Below, piece after piece: positions 8,617 to 18,324 of a stretch of DNA of 47,089 nt; positions within the stretch are counted from its first letter, which is position 1, and each line of letters opens with the position of its first letter. The position numbers and the translations under genes are program-made. The DNA lies in assembly GCA_902630555.1 (NCBI GenBank), contig CACOVB010000003.1, forward strand, positions 1 to 47,089, in the 5' to 3' direction. Source of the stretch: an uncultured SAR116 cluster alpha proteobacterium. Its GTDB lineage: Bacteria > Pseudomonadota > Alphaproteobacteria > Puniceispirillales > Marisalimonadaceae. Under the pieces are notes generated by a model, which saw only the letters and a list, made by a program, of their open reading frames with translations, made no database searches and was not told the DNA's origin.

Positions 8617-9597
8617 TTAATTTTCTAATTTAAACCTTAATGAATTAAAATTTTCTAAATTATTTTTTTTAATCATCAAATTAATTTTTTTTACATACTC
8701 AAAGCCTATTATTGCATATTTGTCTAGATATCTTGAAAATTTATGCCCTTTAAAATTCGGAGGATTTCCAATAAGTTCTCTATAATTTCTTAATTTTGAG
8801 TATGCGGGATGCGTGTTTAAATTCAAAATATAAGAATCAACAGAATCTTGCAAGTTTTTGAAACTTTTTACAGCAAAACTTGGTTTATGAATACCGGTTG
8901 GCGAAATTCCCTTTTTTTTATCCCATGTCCATTGCCCAAAAAGGGCATTACCTTTTTGGGCAAACCTTGATCCTCCCCAACCACTTTCAACAATAGCTTG
9001 GGCTAACATCATGGATATTGGTAAAACGTTTATTCTATTTAATAAAATATTTTGTAAAGTTTTTAATTTAGCGTCATTTAAAAAATTTATATTATTACAA
9101 TCAATAGTTCTAATTTTATATTTTTTGCAAAATATTTTTAATTTCTCAAAATTCCCTTTTCTAAAAAACATTATTAAATTTGATCTTTCAATAGAAACTT
9201 TTTCGTTCCCTTTTAATAATAAAGGAAGCATAATACTAATAAAAATTTTTTTCTTATCTTTTATTTCATATGTATTTAAATCGCTTGGCAACTGAGTAAA
9301 ATATATTCTCGGAATTCTTGATTCGAATTTTACTTGGTCAATAAAATTTTTAGACCATGCAATCGCAATTTCTTTTCCAAAATAATTTTTAGATGATATT
9401 TTTGAATTTTTAAATTTATTATCTAAATCTATATCATTAGGATTAAACCTTAAACCTAATGTAGCTCTTGTTAAATGATTATTTTCATATTTTATTGGGT
9501 TTGGAGATTTAATGTCCCAAAAACCAGGGCCTATCAAACCTAATATTGATAAAATAAACGCTAAAAATGTTAATAAGGTATTATTTTTAAATCTCAC
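8617..9597 (-). CDS. Bax-like glucosaminidase (periplasmic peptidoglycan hydrolase)
   Basis: This 326-residue protein is inner-membrane anchored by one N-terminal segment (about residues 7-24) and has a C-terminal glucosaminidase domain. The domain contains AQAIVESGWGGSRFAQKGNALFGQW (split motif: catalytic Glu in VESGWG, then NALFG) and the later SVDSYILNLNTHPAY, both typical of Bax/FlgJ-like N-acetylglucosaminidases. The start is GTG at 9597, overlapping the nfu stop in GTGA, so it is coupled to nfu although functionally unrelated. The pairing with a deacetylase gene on the opposite strand suggests a small cell-envelope insertion in the otherwise conserved nfu-tsaB order. Confidence 0.82.
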   Translation of the reverse strand: MRFKNNTLLTFLAFILSILGLIGPGFWDIKSPNPIKYENNHLTRATLGLRFNPNDIDLDNKFKNSKISSKNYFGKEIAIAWSKNFIDQVKFESRIPRIYFTQLPSDLNTYEIKDKKKIFISIMLPLLLKGNEKVSIERSNLIMFFRKGNFEKLKIFCKKYKIRTIDCNNINFLNDAKLKTLQNILLNRINVLPISMMLAQAIVESGWGGSRFAQKGNALFGQWTWDKKKGISPTGIHKPSFAVKSFKNLQDSVDSYILNLNTHPAYSKLRNYRELIGNPPNFKGHKFSRYLDKYAIIGFEYVKKINLMIKKNNLENFNSLRFKLEN

Positions 9598-10148
9598 AGC
9601 TCTGCAGCTTTAACTTCTAAAACCTCTGGTATGTAATGTCTCAACATATTTTCAATACCCATCTTCAAGGTAGCTGTACTTGACGGGCATCCAGCACAAG
9701 CGCCTTTCATTTGAAGTGTAACTACACCATTCTCGAAAGAACAAAAAGAGATGTCGCCTCCATCCATAGCGACGGCGGGCCTAACTCTTTGATCAATAAG
9801 TTCCTTAATTTGTTTAACAACTTCATTATCTTCTTCCATAGATTCATTGGTATTATTTTGATTTTTTTCAATAACTTCTTTTCCACTGGCATAATGATCC
9901 ATGATTGCTGTCAAGATTAATGGCTTTAAAATTTCCCAATTATTTTCATTACTTTTTGTAACAGATACAAATTCTGTAGCTAAAAAAACTCTTTCAACAT
10001 CATTAATCTGAAATATTAAACTTGCCAAATTTGAAGATCTAGCTGAAACTTTGTCTATAAATTCAGCTGTACCTTCTTCTAAAACCTGAGCACCAGGAAT
10101 AAACTTTAAAGTATTTGGGTTAGGTGTTTCTTCAGTTTGTATAAACAT
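9594..10148 (-). CDS. NifU-like Fe-S scaffold/carrier protein (Nfu family)
   Basis: This 184-residue protein has an N-terminal Nfu_N domain beginning FIQTEETPNPNTLKF and a C-terminal NifU domain with the cluster-binding CxxC in MKGACAGCPSS (about residues 145-155), preceded by RPAVAMDGGDISF. It is the standard alphaproteobacterial Nfu protein, which transfers Fe-S clusters to targets. Likely clients in this window are MiaB and HemW (radical SAM). A clear ATG opens the frame. The gene follows trpS by 32 bases and overlaps the Bax-like gene by 4 bases. Confidence 0.93.
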   Translation of the reverse strand: MFIQTEETPNPNTLKFIPGAQVLEEGTAEFIDKVSARSSNLASLIFQINDVERVFLATEFVSVTKSNENNWEILKPLILTAIMDHYASGKEVIEKNQNNTNESMEEDNEVVKQIKELIDQRVRPAVAMDGGDISFCSFENGVVTLQMKGACAGCPSSTATLKMGIENMLRHYIPEVLEVKAAEL

Positions 10149-10180
10149 ATTAATAGATATATATGCTCAAAGTTGATTTT

Positions 10181-11215
10181 TCAATCTTTAAAATTAATAC
10201 CAATAATTTTTTTTATATCAATTAATACTTCATTTGCTATTTCTTGAGCTTTACTTGATCCATCAATAAGTATTTTTATAATTTCATCTTTATTGTTCAT
10301 CAAATGATTCATTTCTTTTGTAATTGGACTTATATCATTTATTATCAAATCTGATAAGGATTCCTTAAATTGAGAAAAACCTTTTCCTGAAAATTGATGA
10401 AGTGTTTCTTTCACGCTTTTGTTCGAAAAAGAAGCGTATATATTTATCAAATTAAGTGCTTCTGGTCTATTATGTAGATCATCAATATTATCAGGTATAG
10501 GATATTGATCTGTTTTAGCTCTCTTAATTTTTAGATAAATTTGATCTTTATTATCCATTAAATTAATTCTTGAACCATCAGAAATATCTGACTTGCTCAT
10601 TTTACTTTTACCATCTCTTAAACTCATAATTCGTTTTGCAGGCCCTAAAATAATAGGTTCTGGCAAATGAAAAAAATCTTTATCAAGAGACTTGTTAAAT
10701 AGTGTATTAAAAGAACTTGCTATATCACGTGTTAACTCTAAATGTTGTTTTTGATCCTCACCAACTGGAACATGTGTAGCTTTATATAATAATATATCTG
10801 CTGCCATAAGTACTGGATAACTAAATAAGCCAACAGTTGCATTATCCTTTTTTTTGCCTGCTTTTTCTTTAAATTGTGTCATTCTATTTAACCAACCTAT
10901 TCTGGCGATACAATTAAACATCCATGCTAACTCGGTGTGCTGTGGAACATTTGATTGGTTAAAAAGAATGGATTTTTTAGGGTCAATACCAGAAGCAATT
11001 ACTGCAGCTGCTACTTCTAATGTTGAATTTTTAATATCCAGTAGATTATTTGGTACTGTCATTGCATGTAAATCTACTATTGAATATATGCAATCATCTT
11101 CTTCTTGTAATTTAATCCAGTTTTTTATAGCGCCTAAATAATTTCCAATATGCAAGTTACCTGTAGGTTGTATGCCCGAGAAAATTCTTTTAGAGGGTTG
11201 TTTAGATTTTAACAT
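10181..11215 (-). CDS. trpS: Tryptophan--tRNA ligase
   Basis: This is a class I aminoacyl-tRNA synthetase of 344 residues. The HIGH motif variant is in GIQPTGNLHIGNYLGA (about residues 14-29) and the KMSKS motif is in GKSKMSKSD (about 203-211). The catalytic fold includes MAADILLYKATHVPVGEDQKQH, which is specific for TrpRS. It charges tRNA-Trp. The ATG at 11215 is unambiguous; the gene lies 6 bases after the murJ stop on the same strand, in the conserved order mutS-glnD-murJ-trpS-nfu. Confidence 0.96.
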   Translation of the reverse strand: MLKSKQPSKRIFSGIQPTGNLHIGNYLGAIKNWIKLQEEDDCIYSIVDLHAMTVPNNLLDIKNSTLEVAAAVIASGIDPKKSILFNQSNVPQHTELAWMFNCIARIGWLNRMTQFKEKAGKKKDNATVGLFSYPVLMAADILLYKATHVPVGEDQKQHLELTRDIASSFNTLFNKSLDKDFFHLPEPIILGPAKRIMSLRDGKSKMSKSDISDGSRINLMDNKDQIYLKIKRAKTDQYPIPDNIDDLHNRPEALNLINIYASFSNKSVKETLHQFSGKGFSQFKESLSDLIINDISPITKEMNHLMNNKDEIIKILIDGSSKAQEIANEVLIDIKKIIGINFKD

Positions 11216-11221
11216 AAGTAT

Positions 11222-12808
11222 TTATAATTTAGATTTTGAAAATAATTCATTTGGAATTTGTTTAGTAATATAAGTTATAAATATATAAAATGAAATGCCT
11301 ATGCTTGTAAAGATTGAAAGGTAAATTATGCCAGAATTAAAATCTGTTACATTTTGAAATAAGTATAAAACAAAAATCATTAAAAATGATAAGATTGATA
11401 TTTTTGCTGAATAAAGTAATACATTCTCTGAACTTATAAAATTTTTTGAATTAATTGATAAAAAAATCAACTTTTTATTTTTTAAAATATAAAATAAATA
11501 GATAATGAATGAGAATATTGTTGAAATAGACGTTGCTAAGGCAATACCCCCATGTGATAAATATTTCATTAAAATAATTGATAATGTAAAATTAGTAATT
11601 AATTGAAAGATTGAAATGTATAAAATCTTCTTCATTTCTCCAGTTGCTATAAAAACTGATTGAAAACATTTTATAATAATGACAAATGGCAATCCTAAAG
11701 AATACATTGTTAATGCTAATGCAACTGATTTGCTCGATTGTTGATCAAAGCTTCCTCTTTCAAATAAACTACTAATTATAAACTCGGAAAAGAAAAGTAG
11801 AGTAAACATTGATGGAATTGCAAAATATAATGATATTTTAATTGCTATGATTAATTGATCAGAAATTTTTTTATTTTTTTTAACTACTTCAGGATGAGAA
11901 ATTGATGATAATAAAACAGTTCCTAGAGAAACACCAATAATTCCTAAAGGTAATTGAATGATCCTATCTGAATAATATAAAAAAGAAACAGCACCAAAAC
12001 CAACAATCGTAGCCAGTATTGTATCAACTAAAATATTAATTTGAAATACACCCCCTGAAAGTAATGCTGGAAAAAATCTTTTAAGAGTATCAAAAATATT
12101 TTTTTTAAATTTCTTAAAATTATTTTGTTTTAAATTAGATATTTTAAAAAAAACTTTTGTGATTAAATTAAATTTTTTAACAAAATAATAAATAAAGCAG
12201 AACTGAATAAAACCTGAAATTGGCATTGCTACAGCAAGTGGTAAAGATTTTATTTTCAAAGCCTCATTGATATAAAAGCAAGAAATAATAATACTTAAAT
12301 TAAAAATAATAGGTGTAAAAGCAAAATAAAAAAACCTGCCAGATGCATTGAGCATTGCTCCAAAAAATGCAGTCATAGAAATAAATGGCAAAAAGATAAT
12401 TGTAAACCTTGATAATATTACAATTTCGTTAAAGAAATTTTCATAATTTATAATACCAGGCGCAATTATTTTAATAATAAAAGGCATGAAAATTTCAAGA
12501 AGAATTACAATAATTGTTAAGAAGATAATTAAAAAGAAACAAATTATTGCAGAGAATTTTTGTGCGTTTTCTGATTTGTTCTGGTGTAAAAGTTTAGAAT
12601 ATATTGGTAAAAATGACGATGTCATTGCACCTTCTGCTGTAATTCTTCTAAACAAGTTTGGTAATTTAGATGAAATAAAAAAAATATCAGATACTATTCC
12701 AGCTCCCAAAAAAAATGCTAAAACAATATCTCTTATGAATCCTGTTATTCTACTTAAAATTGTTAATAAGGCATTAACTCTAAAACCTTTTATAAAAAAT
12801 TTTATCAT
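11222..12808 (-). CDS. murJ: Lipid II flippase MurJ (MviN)
   Basis: This is an integral inner-membrane protein of 528 residues with about 14 hydrophobic segments, of the MOP exporter superfamily. It moves lipid II to the periplasmic face for peptidoglycan synthesis. Family signatures include RITGFIRDIVLAFFLG near the N-terminus (about residues 20-36), PNLFRRITAEGAMTSSFLPIY (about 50-70) with the essential Arg residues, and GVFQINILVDTILA in the middle. The ATG at 12808 is 16 bases after glnD. Length and position are normal for alphaproteobacteria. Confidence 0.95.
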   Translation of the reverse strand: MIKFFIKGFRVNALLTILSRITGFIRDIVLAFFLGAGIVSDIFFISSKLPNLFRRITAEGAMTSSFLPIYSKLLHQNKSENAQKFSAIICFFLIIFLTIIVILLEIFMPFIIKIIAPGIINYENFFNEIVILSRFTIIFLPFISMTAFFGAMLNASGRFFYFAFTPIIFNLSIIISCFYINEALKIKSLPLAVAMPISGFIQFCFIYYFVKKFNLITKVFFKISNLKQNNFKKFKKNIFDTLKRFFPALLSGGVFQINILVDTILATIVGFGAVSFLYYSDRIIQLPLGIIGVSLGTVLLSSISHPEVVKKNKKISDQLIIAIKISLYFAIPSMFTLLFFSEFIISSLFERGSFDQQSSKSVALALTMYSLGLPFVIIIKCFQSVFIATGEMKKILYISIFQLITNFTLSIILMKYLSHGGIALATSISTIFSFIIYLFYILKNKKLIFLSINSKNFISSENVLLYSAKISILSFLMIFVLYLFQNVTDFNSGIIYLSIFTSIGISFYIFITYITKQIPNELFSKSKL

Positions 12809-12824
12809 ATTTTTTTCTTACTTA

Positions 12825-15602
12825 TTAATTTTGGTTTAGCACTTCTAATAAATTACTTTTAATTTTTTTCATTTTTATATCATCAATAATTTTTTGACCA
12901 AATAAATCTTTGACATAAAAAATATCTGTGACTCTTGTTCCATAAGTTGAAATAGAAGCATTATATATCTGTAAATTTAACTTCGATATACTTTGAGTAA
13001 TTTTAAATAAAACTCCCGGTGCATTTTTACAATTTACCTCTAAAATAGTAAAGTCGTCACTTGTATCGTTGTCTATATAGACTCTAATGGGAGCCTTTAT
13101 TTTTTTTATTTTTGAAGGAGATTCATTAAACCTCTTTTCTAACTCAATTTCAAAATCATACACTCCCTCAAGACCATCCTTAATTTTTTTAAAAATTTTT
13201 TGCTGAATATTTTTTTCTAAAATTGCCATATCCATTTTGTTATTTATTACAAAATAATCAATTGCAAAACCATCAGATCTTGTAATTATTTTAGCAGAGA
13301 TTATGTTCACATCACTCGATGATAATATCCCGGATATTTTTGAAAACAGTCCAAAGTTATCAGGGGCAATAACAATCAACTCTGATACGTTTGAATTTAA
13401 ATGATTGTAAATCTCAAAAATAAATTTTGCTTTTGAAGCTAGCATTTTTTTAAATAATCTTACTTGATCTAACATTTGTTTCAAATCATACATTTGCCAA
13501 TAATTATCTGGAAAATTAATTACATAATTTTGAGCTTCATCATTTTTTAAAATATTCAAATTTCTTATCTCATTAAATAAATGGTCTGATTTTTTTTCTT
13601 TTTTTAAGGGTATTTTTTTTGCTTCTTGAGAAACTAAATTAAAATTGATTTTATTATATAATTCGATAAGAAGACTTCCTTTCCAATCAGTCCAAACTCC
13701 AGGTCCAACAGCTTTTATATCGCACACAGTCAGAACAAAAAGTAATTTTAATTTTTCAATTGTATTAATTTTTTTTATACTTTTTTCAATTATTTTTTTA
13801 TCATTTAAATTATATCTAAATGCTGTTTCACTAAGATAAAGATGGTTGAGCACACACCATGAAACAATTTCAGTTTCATCATTATTTAGACCCAATCTAG
13901 GACATAAACTTTTTGCAATTTTAGAACCATTTATAGAATGATCTCCTTTTAAGCCTTTTGCTATATCGTGAAGAAATAGAGAAACCGTTAATAATTCAAA
14001 TCTATCTATTTCAAATATTAATTTGTTTGCTAATTCTGTTCCAGAATTTAAACACTCTTTTTTTAATTCATGAGCATTACTGATTGCAAAAAAGGTATGT
14101 TCATCAACTGTGTAATGATGATACATATCATGTTGTATTAAACCAATTATTTTCTTAAATTCAGGTATAAAATTTCCTAAGACATTTGTGTCATTCATTA
14201 ATCGTAGAATTTGTCTAGGATTTTTCTCACTAGAAATTATTTCTAAAAATAATTTATTACTTCTTTTTGATGTGACTTGTTTTTTTCTTATTACTTTGCT
14301 GCAATCTGACAATAACCTTAGAGTTTCTGGATGTATTTCTAAATTTTTAAAATGTGATATGTGAAAAATTTCAATTATAATTTCAGGTTTGTTCAAAATA
14401 AAAGATTTTTCCTCTATTGCTATTTTTTTCCTTTTAAAAATAAATGGCTTTTCTAGATTAATGCTTTTACGGAAAAAAAAATTAAATCTAATTGATTTTT
14501 TAAAATTATCTTCAATTACTGAAAAAAAGATTCTTGTTAAACTACCAATATTTTTGGCAGCTATATAATACCTTTTCATAAATCTTTCTACTGGTCTTTG
14601 AAATTCTTTTTGTCTGAATCGAATAAGCCTAGATATTTCAATTTGTGATTCAATATCTAAATTGTCATTTTCTCTTTTAGATAAAAGATGTAAATAACAC
14701 CTAGTAGAAAGTAAAAACTTATAAGAATTAGATAATATATAGAGTTCTTTTTTTAAAAAAACTCCACTTTCTAGCAAGTGAAAAATATTTTTTGAATTAT
14801 AAGCAAATTTTGATATCCAGATTAAAGTCTGAATGTCCCTAATTCCACCTTTTCCCTCTTTAACATTTGGTTCAATCACAAATCTAGATGAACCAAATTT
14901 TTTATGTCTTTCATCTGCCTCAATTAATTTATTTTTAATAAATTCAAAAGTATTATAATTTTTTGTAAAACTTTGATAAGTTTTTTGAAAACTTTTGAAC
15001 AAATCCTTGTTTCCAATCAAAAATCTATGATCTATTAAACTGGTCAAAAAAGTGATATCTTCCTTTGCATAATCAAATATTTGATTAACTGTTCTAGTTG
15101 AGTGACCAACTGAAAAACCTAGATCCCATAAAAAATAAAGAATTTCCTGAATTAATTTTTCTGAGTCATTTGATTGAATTTTACTTAAGTTTTTATCCTT
15201 TACTATAAAAAGTAAGTCAATATCAGATTTTGGCGCTAATTCGCCCCTGCCATAACCTCCTAATGTCAAGATTAATACATCGTTAAAATTTTTATTATCA
15301 TTAATATTTTTTAAATAGTTAAACAGATTTATTATTAAATTATCTGTGAGCTTTGTGTTTAAGCCAACATAATTTATACCATTTGAATCCTTTTCAAAAA
15401 TTTCTTTTAAAAACTCTTTTTTTCTAAATAATTGACAAGATAAATTTTTAATAATTTTAGCACGAGTTATATTTAATTTAATTTTATCAAATTCTATTTC
15501 TTCAAAAACTTTTTGATTAAAATTTTGATTTACTTGCCTTAAAGGATCTAACCAATTAACCCATGATAAATTTTTTAAATCTGAATGGCTTAAGTTTAAC
15601 AT
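12825..15602 (-). CDS. glnD: [Protein-PII] uridylyltransferase/uridylyl-removing enzyme GlnD
   Basis: GlnD senses glutamine and adds or removes UMP on PII proteins to control nitrogen assimilation. All four domains are visible in 925 residues: nucleotidyltransferase with GGYGRGELAPKSDIDLLF (about residues 110-128), the GlnD-specific helical part, an HD domain with FLHDIAKG and DHSINGSKIA (about 540-560), and two C-terminal ACT domains (about 735-810 and 845-920). The presence of complete GlnD implies a working PII cascade. The ATG overlaps the mutS end by 7 bases. Confidence 0.96.
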   Translation of the reverse strand: MLNLSHSDLKNLSWVNWLDPLRQVNQNFNQKVFEEIEFDKIKLNITRAKIIKNLSCQLFRKKEFLKEIFEKDSNGINYVGLNTKLTDNLIINLFNYLKNINDNKNFNDVLILTLGGYGRGELAPKSDIDLLFIVKDKNLSKIQSNDSEKLIQEILYFLWDLGFSVGHSTRTVNQIFDYAKEDITFLTSLIDHRFLIGNKDLFKSFQKTYQSFTKNYNTFEFIKNKLIEADERHKKFGSSRFVIEPNVKEGKGGIRDIQTLIWISKFAYNSKNIFHLLESGVFLKKELYILSNSYKFLLSTRCYLHLLSKRENDNLDIESQIEISRLIRFRQKEFQRPVERFMKRYYIAAKNIGSLTRIFFSVIEDNFKKSIRFNFFFRKSINLEKPFIFKRKKIAIEEKSFILNKPEIIIEIFHISHFKNLEIHPETLRLLSDCSKVIRKKQVTSKRSNKLFLEIISSEKNPRQILRLMNDTNVLGNFIPEFKKIIGLIQHDMYHHYTVDEHTFFAISNAHELKKECLNSGTELANKLIFEIDRFELLTVSLFLHDIAKGLKGDHSINGSKIAKSLCPRLGLNNDETEIVSWCVLNHLYLSETAFRYNLNDKKIIEKSIKKINTIEKLKLLFVLTVCDIKAVGPGVWTDWKGSLLIELYNKINFNLVSQEAKKIPLKKEKKSDHLFNEIRNLNILKNDEAQNYVINFPDNYWQMYDLKQMLDQVRLFKKMLASKAKFIFEIYNHLNSNVSELIVIAPDNFGLFSKISGILSSSDVNIISAKIITRSDGFAIDYFVINNKMDMAILEKNIQQKIFKKIKDGLEGVYDFEIELEKRFNESPSKIKKIKAPIRVYIDNDTSDDFTILEVNCKNAPGVLFKITQSISKLNLQIYNASISTYGTRVTDIFYVKDLFGQKIIDDIKMKKIKSNLLEVLNQN

Positions 15603-18217
15603 TTATTATTAATTTTTGATTTTGATAATTTTTGTATATCAAATAACGTTTCTAAAGCATTTAAGGGTGTCATTTTATTCAAATCTAAATTGTTTATAAA
15701 ACTTTCAAGTAAAACTTCATTTTTTTCTTTGCTTACACTATTTAAATCTTTTAGATTTTTTGAGTGTTTTTTTTGTTCAAAACTATTTAAGATTTCATTT
15801 GCTTTTAATATTAAGTCATTTGGTAACCCTGCTAATTTTGCCACCTCCAAACCATAAGACTTGTTAGCTTCGCCTTGTACAATTTTATATAAAAATATTA
15901 TTTCATTATTCCATTCTTTGATTTCCATTTTATGATTTTTAATTTGTTTTGATTTTTGGTTTAACGAGGTCAATTCATGGTAATGAGTTGCAAATAGAAC
16001 CTTAGCTTTTAACTTCTCAAGCAAATACTCGAGAATAGCCCAAGCAATAGCTAATCCATCGTAAGTTGATGTTCCTCTGCCAACTTCATCAAAAATAATA
16101 AAAGATTTCTCAGTAGCTCTATTCAATATTGAAGCTGTTTCCATCATCTCGACCATAAATGTTGATTGTCCTTGGCTAAGATTATCAGACGCTCCAACTC
16201 TTGAAAAAATTTTATCTACTAATCCTATTTCAGCTTTTTCAGCTGGTACGAATAAACCGGTTTGTGCCAATATTATAATTATTGCATTTTGTCTTAAAAA
16301 TGTTGATTTTCCTGCCATATTTGGACCCGTGATTAACCAAATATTACCATCATCTAATTGACAATCATTTGGCGTATAATCTGATACCATTGGTAATGTT
16401 TCTTCTACAACTGGATGTCTTCCATTTTTTATAAATAATTTCCTTCCATCTATAATTTTAGGAATATTATAATTATTATACAATTTCTGATCCGCTGTCA
16501 TATTAGCAATATCTAATTGGGCTATAAAATCTGACATTTGAAATATATTTTGCTTTTCTTCTAAAATCCGCTTTTTAAGAATTAAATAAAAATCTATTTC
16601 TAACTCGTTAATTAGTTTATTAGCTTGATTAATCTTTATTTCTAGATCTAACAATTCTTTAGTAGTATACCTGACTGTTTGAGCAGTTGTTTGCCTATGA
16701 ATAAATTCATCAAATAAATTAATTTTATCTAAATGGTTTGTTCTTATCTCAATATGGTATCCCAATACTTTATTATACTTGATTTTTAAAGAGTTAATAT
16801 TAGTTAACTTTATATATTTCAATTGAAATTCGATTATTTTATCTCCAGACGAGTTTTGAATATCTTTGACTTTATCCAACTCATTACTGTATCCTTTATT
16901 AATAAAATCATTGTTTTTGTTTTCGTGTAAGACAGACTTTTTAATAGCTTTTAAAATTTCAAAAATAAGATTTTCATTTATTTTAATTTTTTCTGAGAGG
17001 GATTTAATGAATTTTTCACAATTTTTAAAATTATTAATCTCAGATTTAATTTCTAATATTGTTTTTAAATTCTCACCTAATATTAATAATTCTTTAGCAT
17101 TAATACTATTAAGAGAAATCCTTGATAAAGATCGTTCAAAATCATTTATTTTGTTTAAATAATTTTTTATTTTTTCTTTAAAAGTTTTGTTTATATATAA
17201 AAATTCAGCAATTTTTTGCCTTCTTATAATTTCATCTTTATTGTTAGAAGGAGCTAACAACCTCTCTTTAATGAGTCTTGCTCCTGATGCTGTCAATGTT
17301 TTATTAATTACGTTTAATAAGCTATTATTTTTTTCACCATTGATTGTGCATATGATCTCTAAAGAAGACATGGTTGATTTATCGATTTCTAAAAAAGGTA
17401 TATCTTGTTCAGTTTTAATATTTCTTAATTGAGGTAAATCTTGTTTGAAAGTATGTCTTAAATAATATAATAAAACTCCACATCCAATTATTTGTATTTT
17501 TTCAATTTTTTCATTGAAGTTCTTATCTCCAAAATGATTCTTCAATCTATTAACATTCTCATTGTAAGTAAAATAAATATCATTTATCTTTTTAATTTTT
17601 ACATTTAAATATTCTAGACTTCGGATTTCTTTATCAGATATTAATAACTCAGAAATTGAAATCTTGTTTAAGACATTTTCGATTTTATAGCTTAACTCTT
17701 GCTCTGTTTTGTATTTAAAAGTATTAGATATAAAAGATCCAGTTGATACATCAAGCCATGATATAGAAAAATTTAATTTATCTATAAAAATACAACCCAA
17801 AAAATTATATTGTTCACTTTCTAAATGATTTTCTTCAATTAATGTTCCTGGTGTAATAATTCTTGTCACTTCTCTAGTTAAAGGTCCTTTAATACCTTTT
17901 AAAGACATTTCTTCTGGAGAGCTTGTTTGCTCACAAATTGCAATCTCAAAACCTTTTTTTACTAATTTTGGAACATAATTATTTGCAGCATGAAATGGTA
18001 TTCCACACATTGGAATACTCTCATTCAAAACCTTTCCTCTTTTTGTAAGAGTTATATTCAATTCTTTTGCTGTAATAATTGCATCATCAAAAAATAACTC
18101 ATAAAAATCTCCCATTCTAAAAAACAGCAAAGAACTTTCATTATTTTTTTTTAAATTTGCATATTGTTGCATTGCAGGTGTTAACTTACTAACATCCTCA
18201 ACGTCTCTTAATCTCAC
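15596..18217 (-). CDS. mutS: DNA mismatch repair protein MutS
   Basis: This is the mismatch-recognition ATPase, 873 residues. The mismatch-binding N-terminal domain is present with the FFRMGDFYELFFDDA stretch, whose downstream Phe-x-Glu equivalent lies near residues 30-45. The ATPase has Walker A GPNMAGKSTFLRQ (about 628), Walker B FIIFDEVGRGTSTYDG and the LFATHYHEL switch. The first available start is GTG at 18217; an ATG at residue 16 (MQQYANLKK) is the alternative, but the residues before it fit the family. The gene diverges from maeB across a 107-base spacer that holds a dyad. Confidence 0.96.
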   Translation of the reverse strand: MRLRDVEDVSKLTPAMQQYANLKKNNESSLLFFRMGDFYELFFDDAIITAKELNITLTKRGKVLNESIPMCGIPFHAANNYVPKLVKKGFEIAICEQTSSPEEMSLKGIKGPLTREVTRIITPGTLIEENHLESEQYNFLGCIFIDKLNFSISWLDVSTGSFISNTFKYKTEQELSYKIENVLNKISISELLISDKEIRSLEYLNVKIKKINDIYFTYNENVNRLKNHFGDKNFNEKIEKIQIIGCGVLLYYLRHTFKQDLPQLRNIKTEQDIPFLEIDKSTMSSLEIICTINGEKNNSLLNVINKTLTASGARLIKERLLAPSNNKDEIIRRQKIAEFLYINKTFKEKIKNYLNKINDFERSLSRISLNSINAKELLILGENLKTILEIKSEINNFKNCEKFIKSLSEKIKINENLIFEILKAIKKSVLHENKNNDFINKGYSNELDKVKDIQNSSGDKIIEFQLKYIKLTNINSLKIKYNKVLGYHIEIRTNHLDKINLFDEFIHRQTTAQTVRYTTKELLDLEIKINQANKLINELEIDFYLILKKRILEEKQNIFQMSDFIAQLDIANMTADQKLYNNYNIPKIIDGRKLFIKNGRHPVVEETLPMVSDYTPNDCQLDDGNIWLITGPNMAGKSTFLRQNAIIIILAQTGLFVPAEKAEIGLVDKIFSRVGASDNLSQGQSTFMVEMMETASILNRATEKSFIIFDEVGRGTSTYDGLAIAWAILEYLLEKLKAKVLFATHYHELTSLNQKSKQIKNHKMEIKEWNNEIIFLYKIVQGEANKSYGLEVAKLAGLPNDLILKANEILNSFEQKKHSKNLKDLNSVSKEKNEVLLESFINNLDLNKMTPLNALETLFDIQKLSKSKINNKC

Positions 18218-18257
18218 AACTAACCCTATTAAAAACGTACTAAAAACAATTTATTTG

Positions 18258-18279
18258 TATGATTTTTAACTAAATCATA
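18258..18279. promoter_or_regulatory. Dyad in the mutS/maeB divergent spacer
   Basis: A perfect 8-base inverted repeat, TATGATTT - 6 bases - AAATCATA, lies in the 107-base space between the divergent starts of mutS and maeB. Placement in a shared promoter region suggests an operator, but AT-rich DNA yields such dyads by chance at a low rate, and no known regulator consensus was recognised. Confidence 0.3.
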
Positions 18280-18311
18280 TTAAGATTTTATTTTATTTTT
18301 TATATAAATTA

Positions 18312-18318
18312 AAGGAGA
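18312..18318 (+). promoter_or_regulatory. Strong Shine-Dalgarno sequence of maeB
   Basis: AAGGAGA lies 6 bases before the maeB ATG. Most genes here have weak or no Shine-Dalgarno sequence because they start inside or just after the previous gene; this one is nearly ideal and fixes the maeB start. Confidence 0.7.
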
Positions 18319-18324
18319 TCTTTT

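Noticed and set aside
8597..8632. AT-only inverted repeat AAATTA-T-TAATTT at the convergent deacetylase/bax ends, as a two-way terminator.
   Set aside because: Six A-T pairs with a one-base centre are too weak, and such repeats are frequent by chance here.
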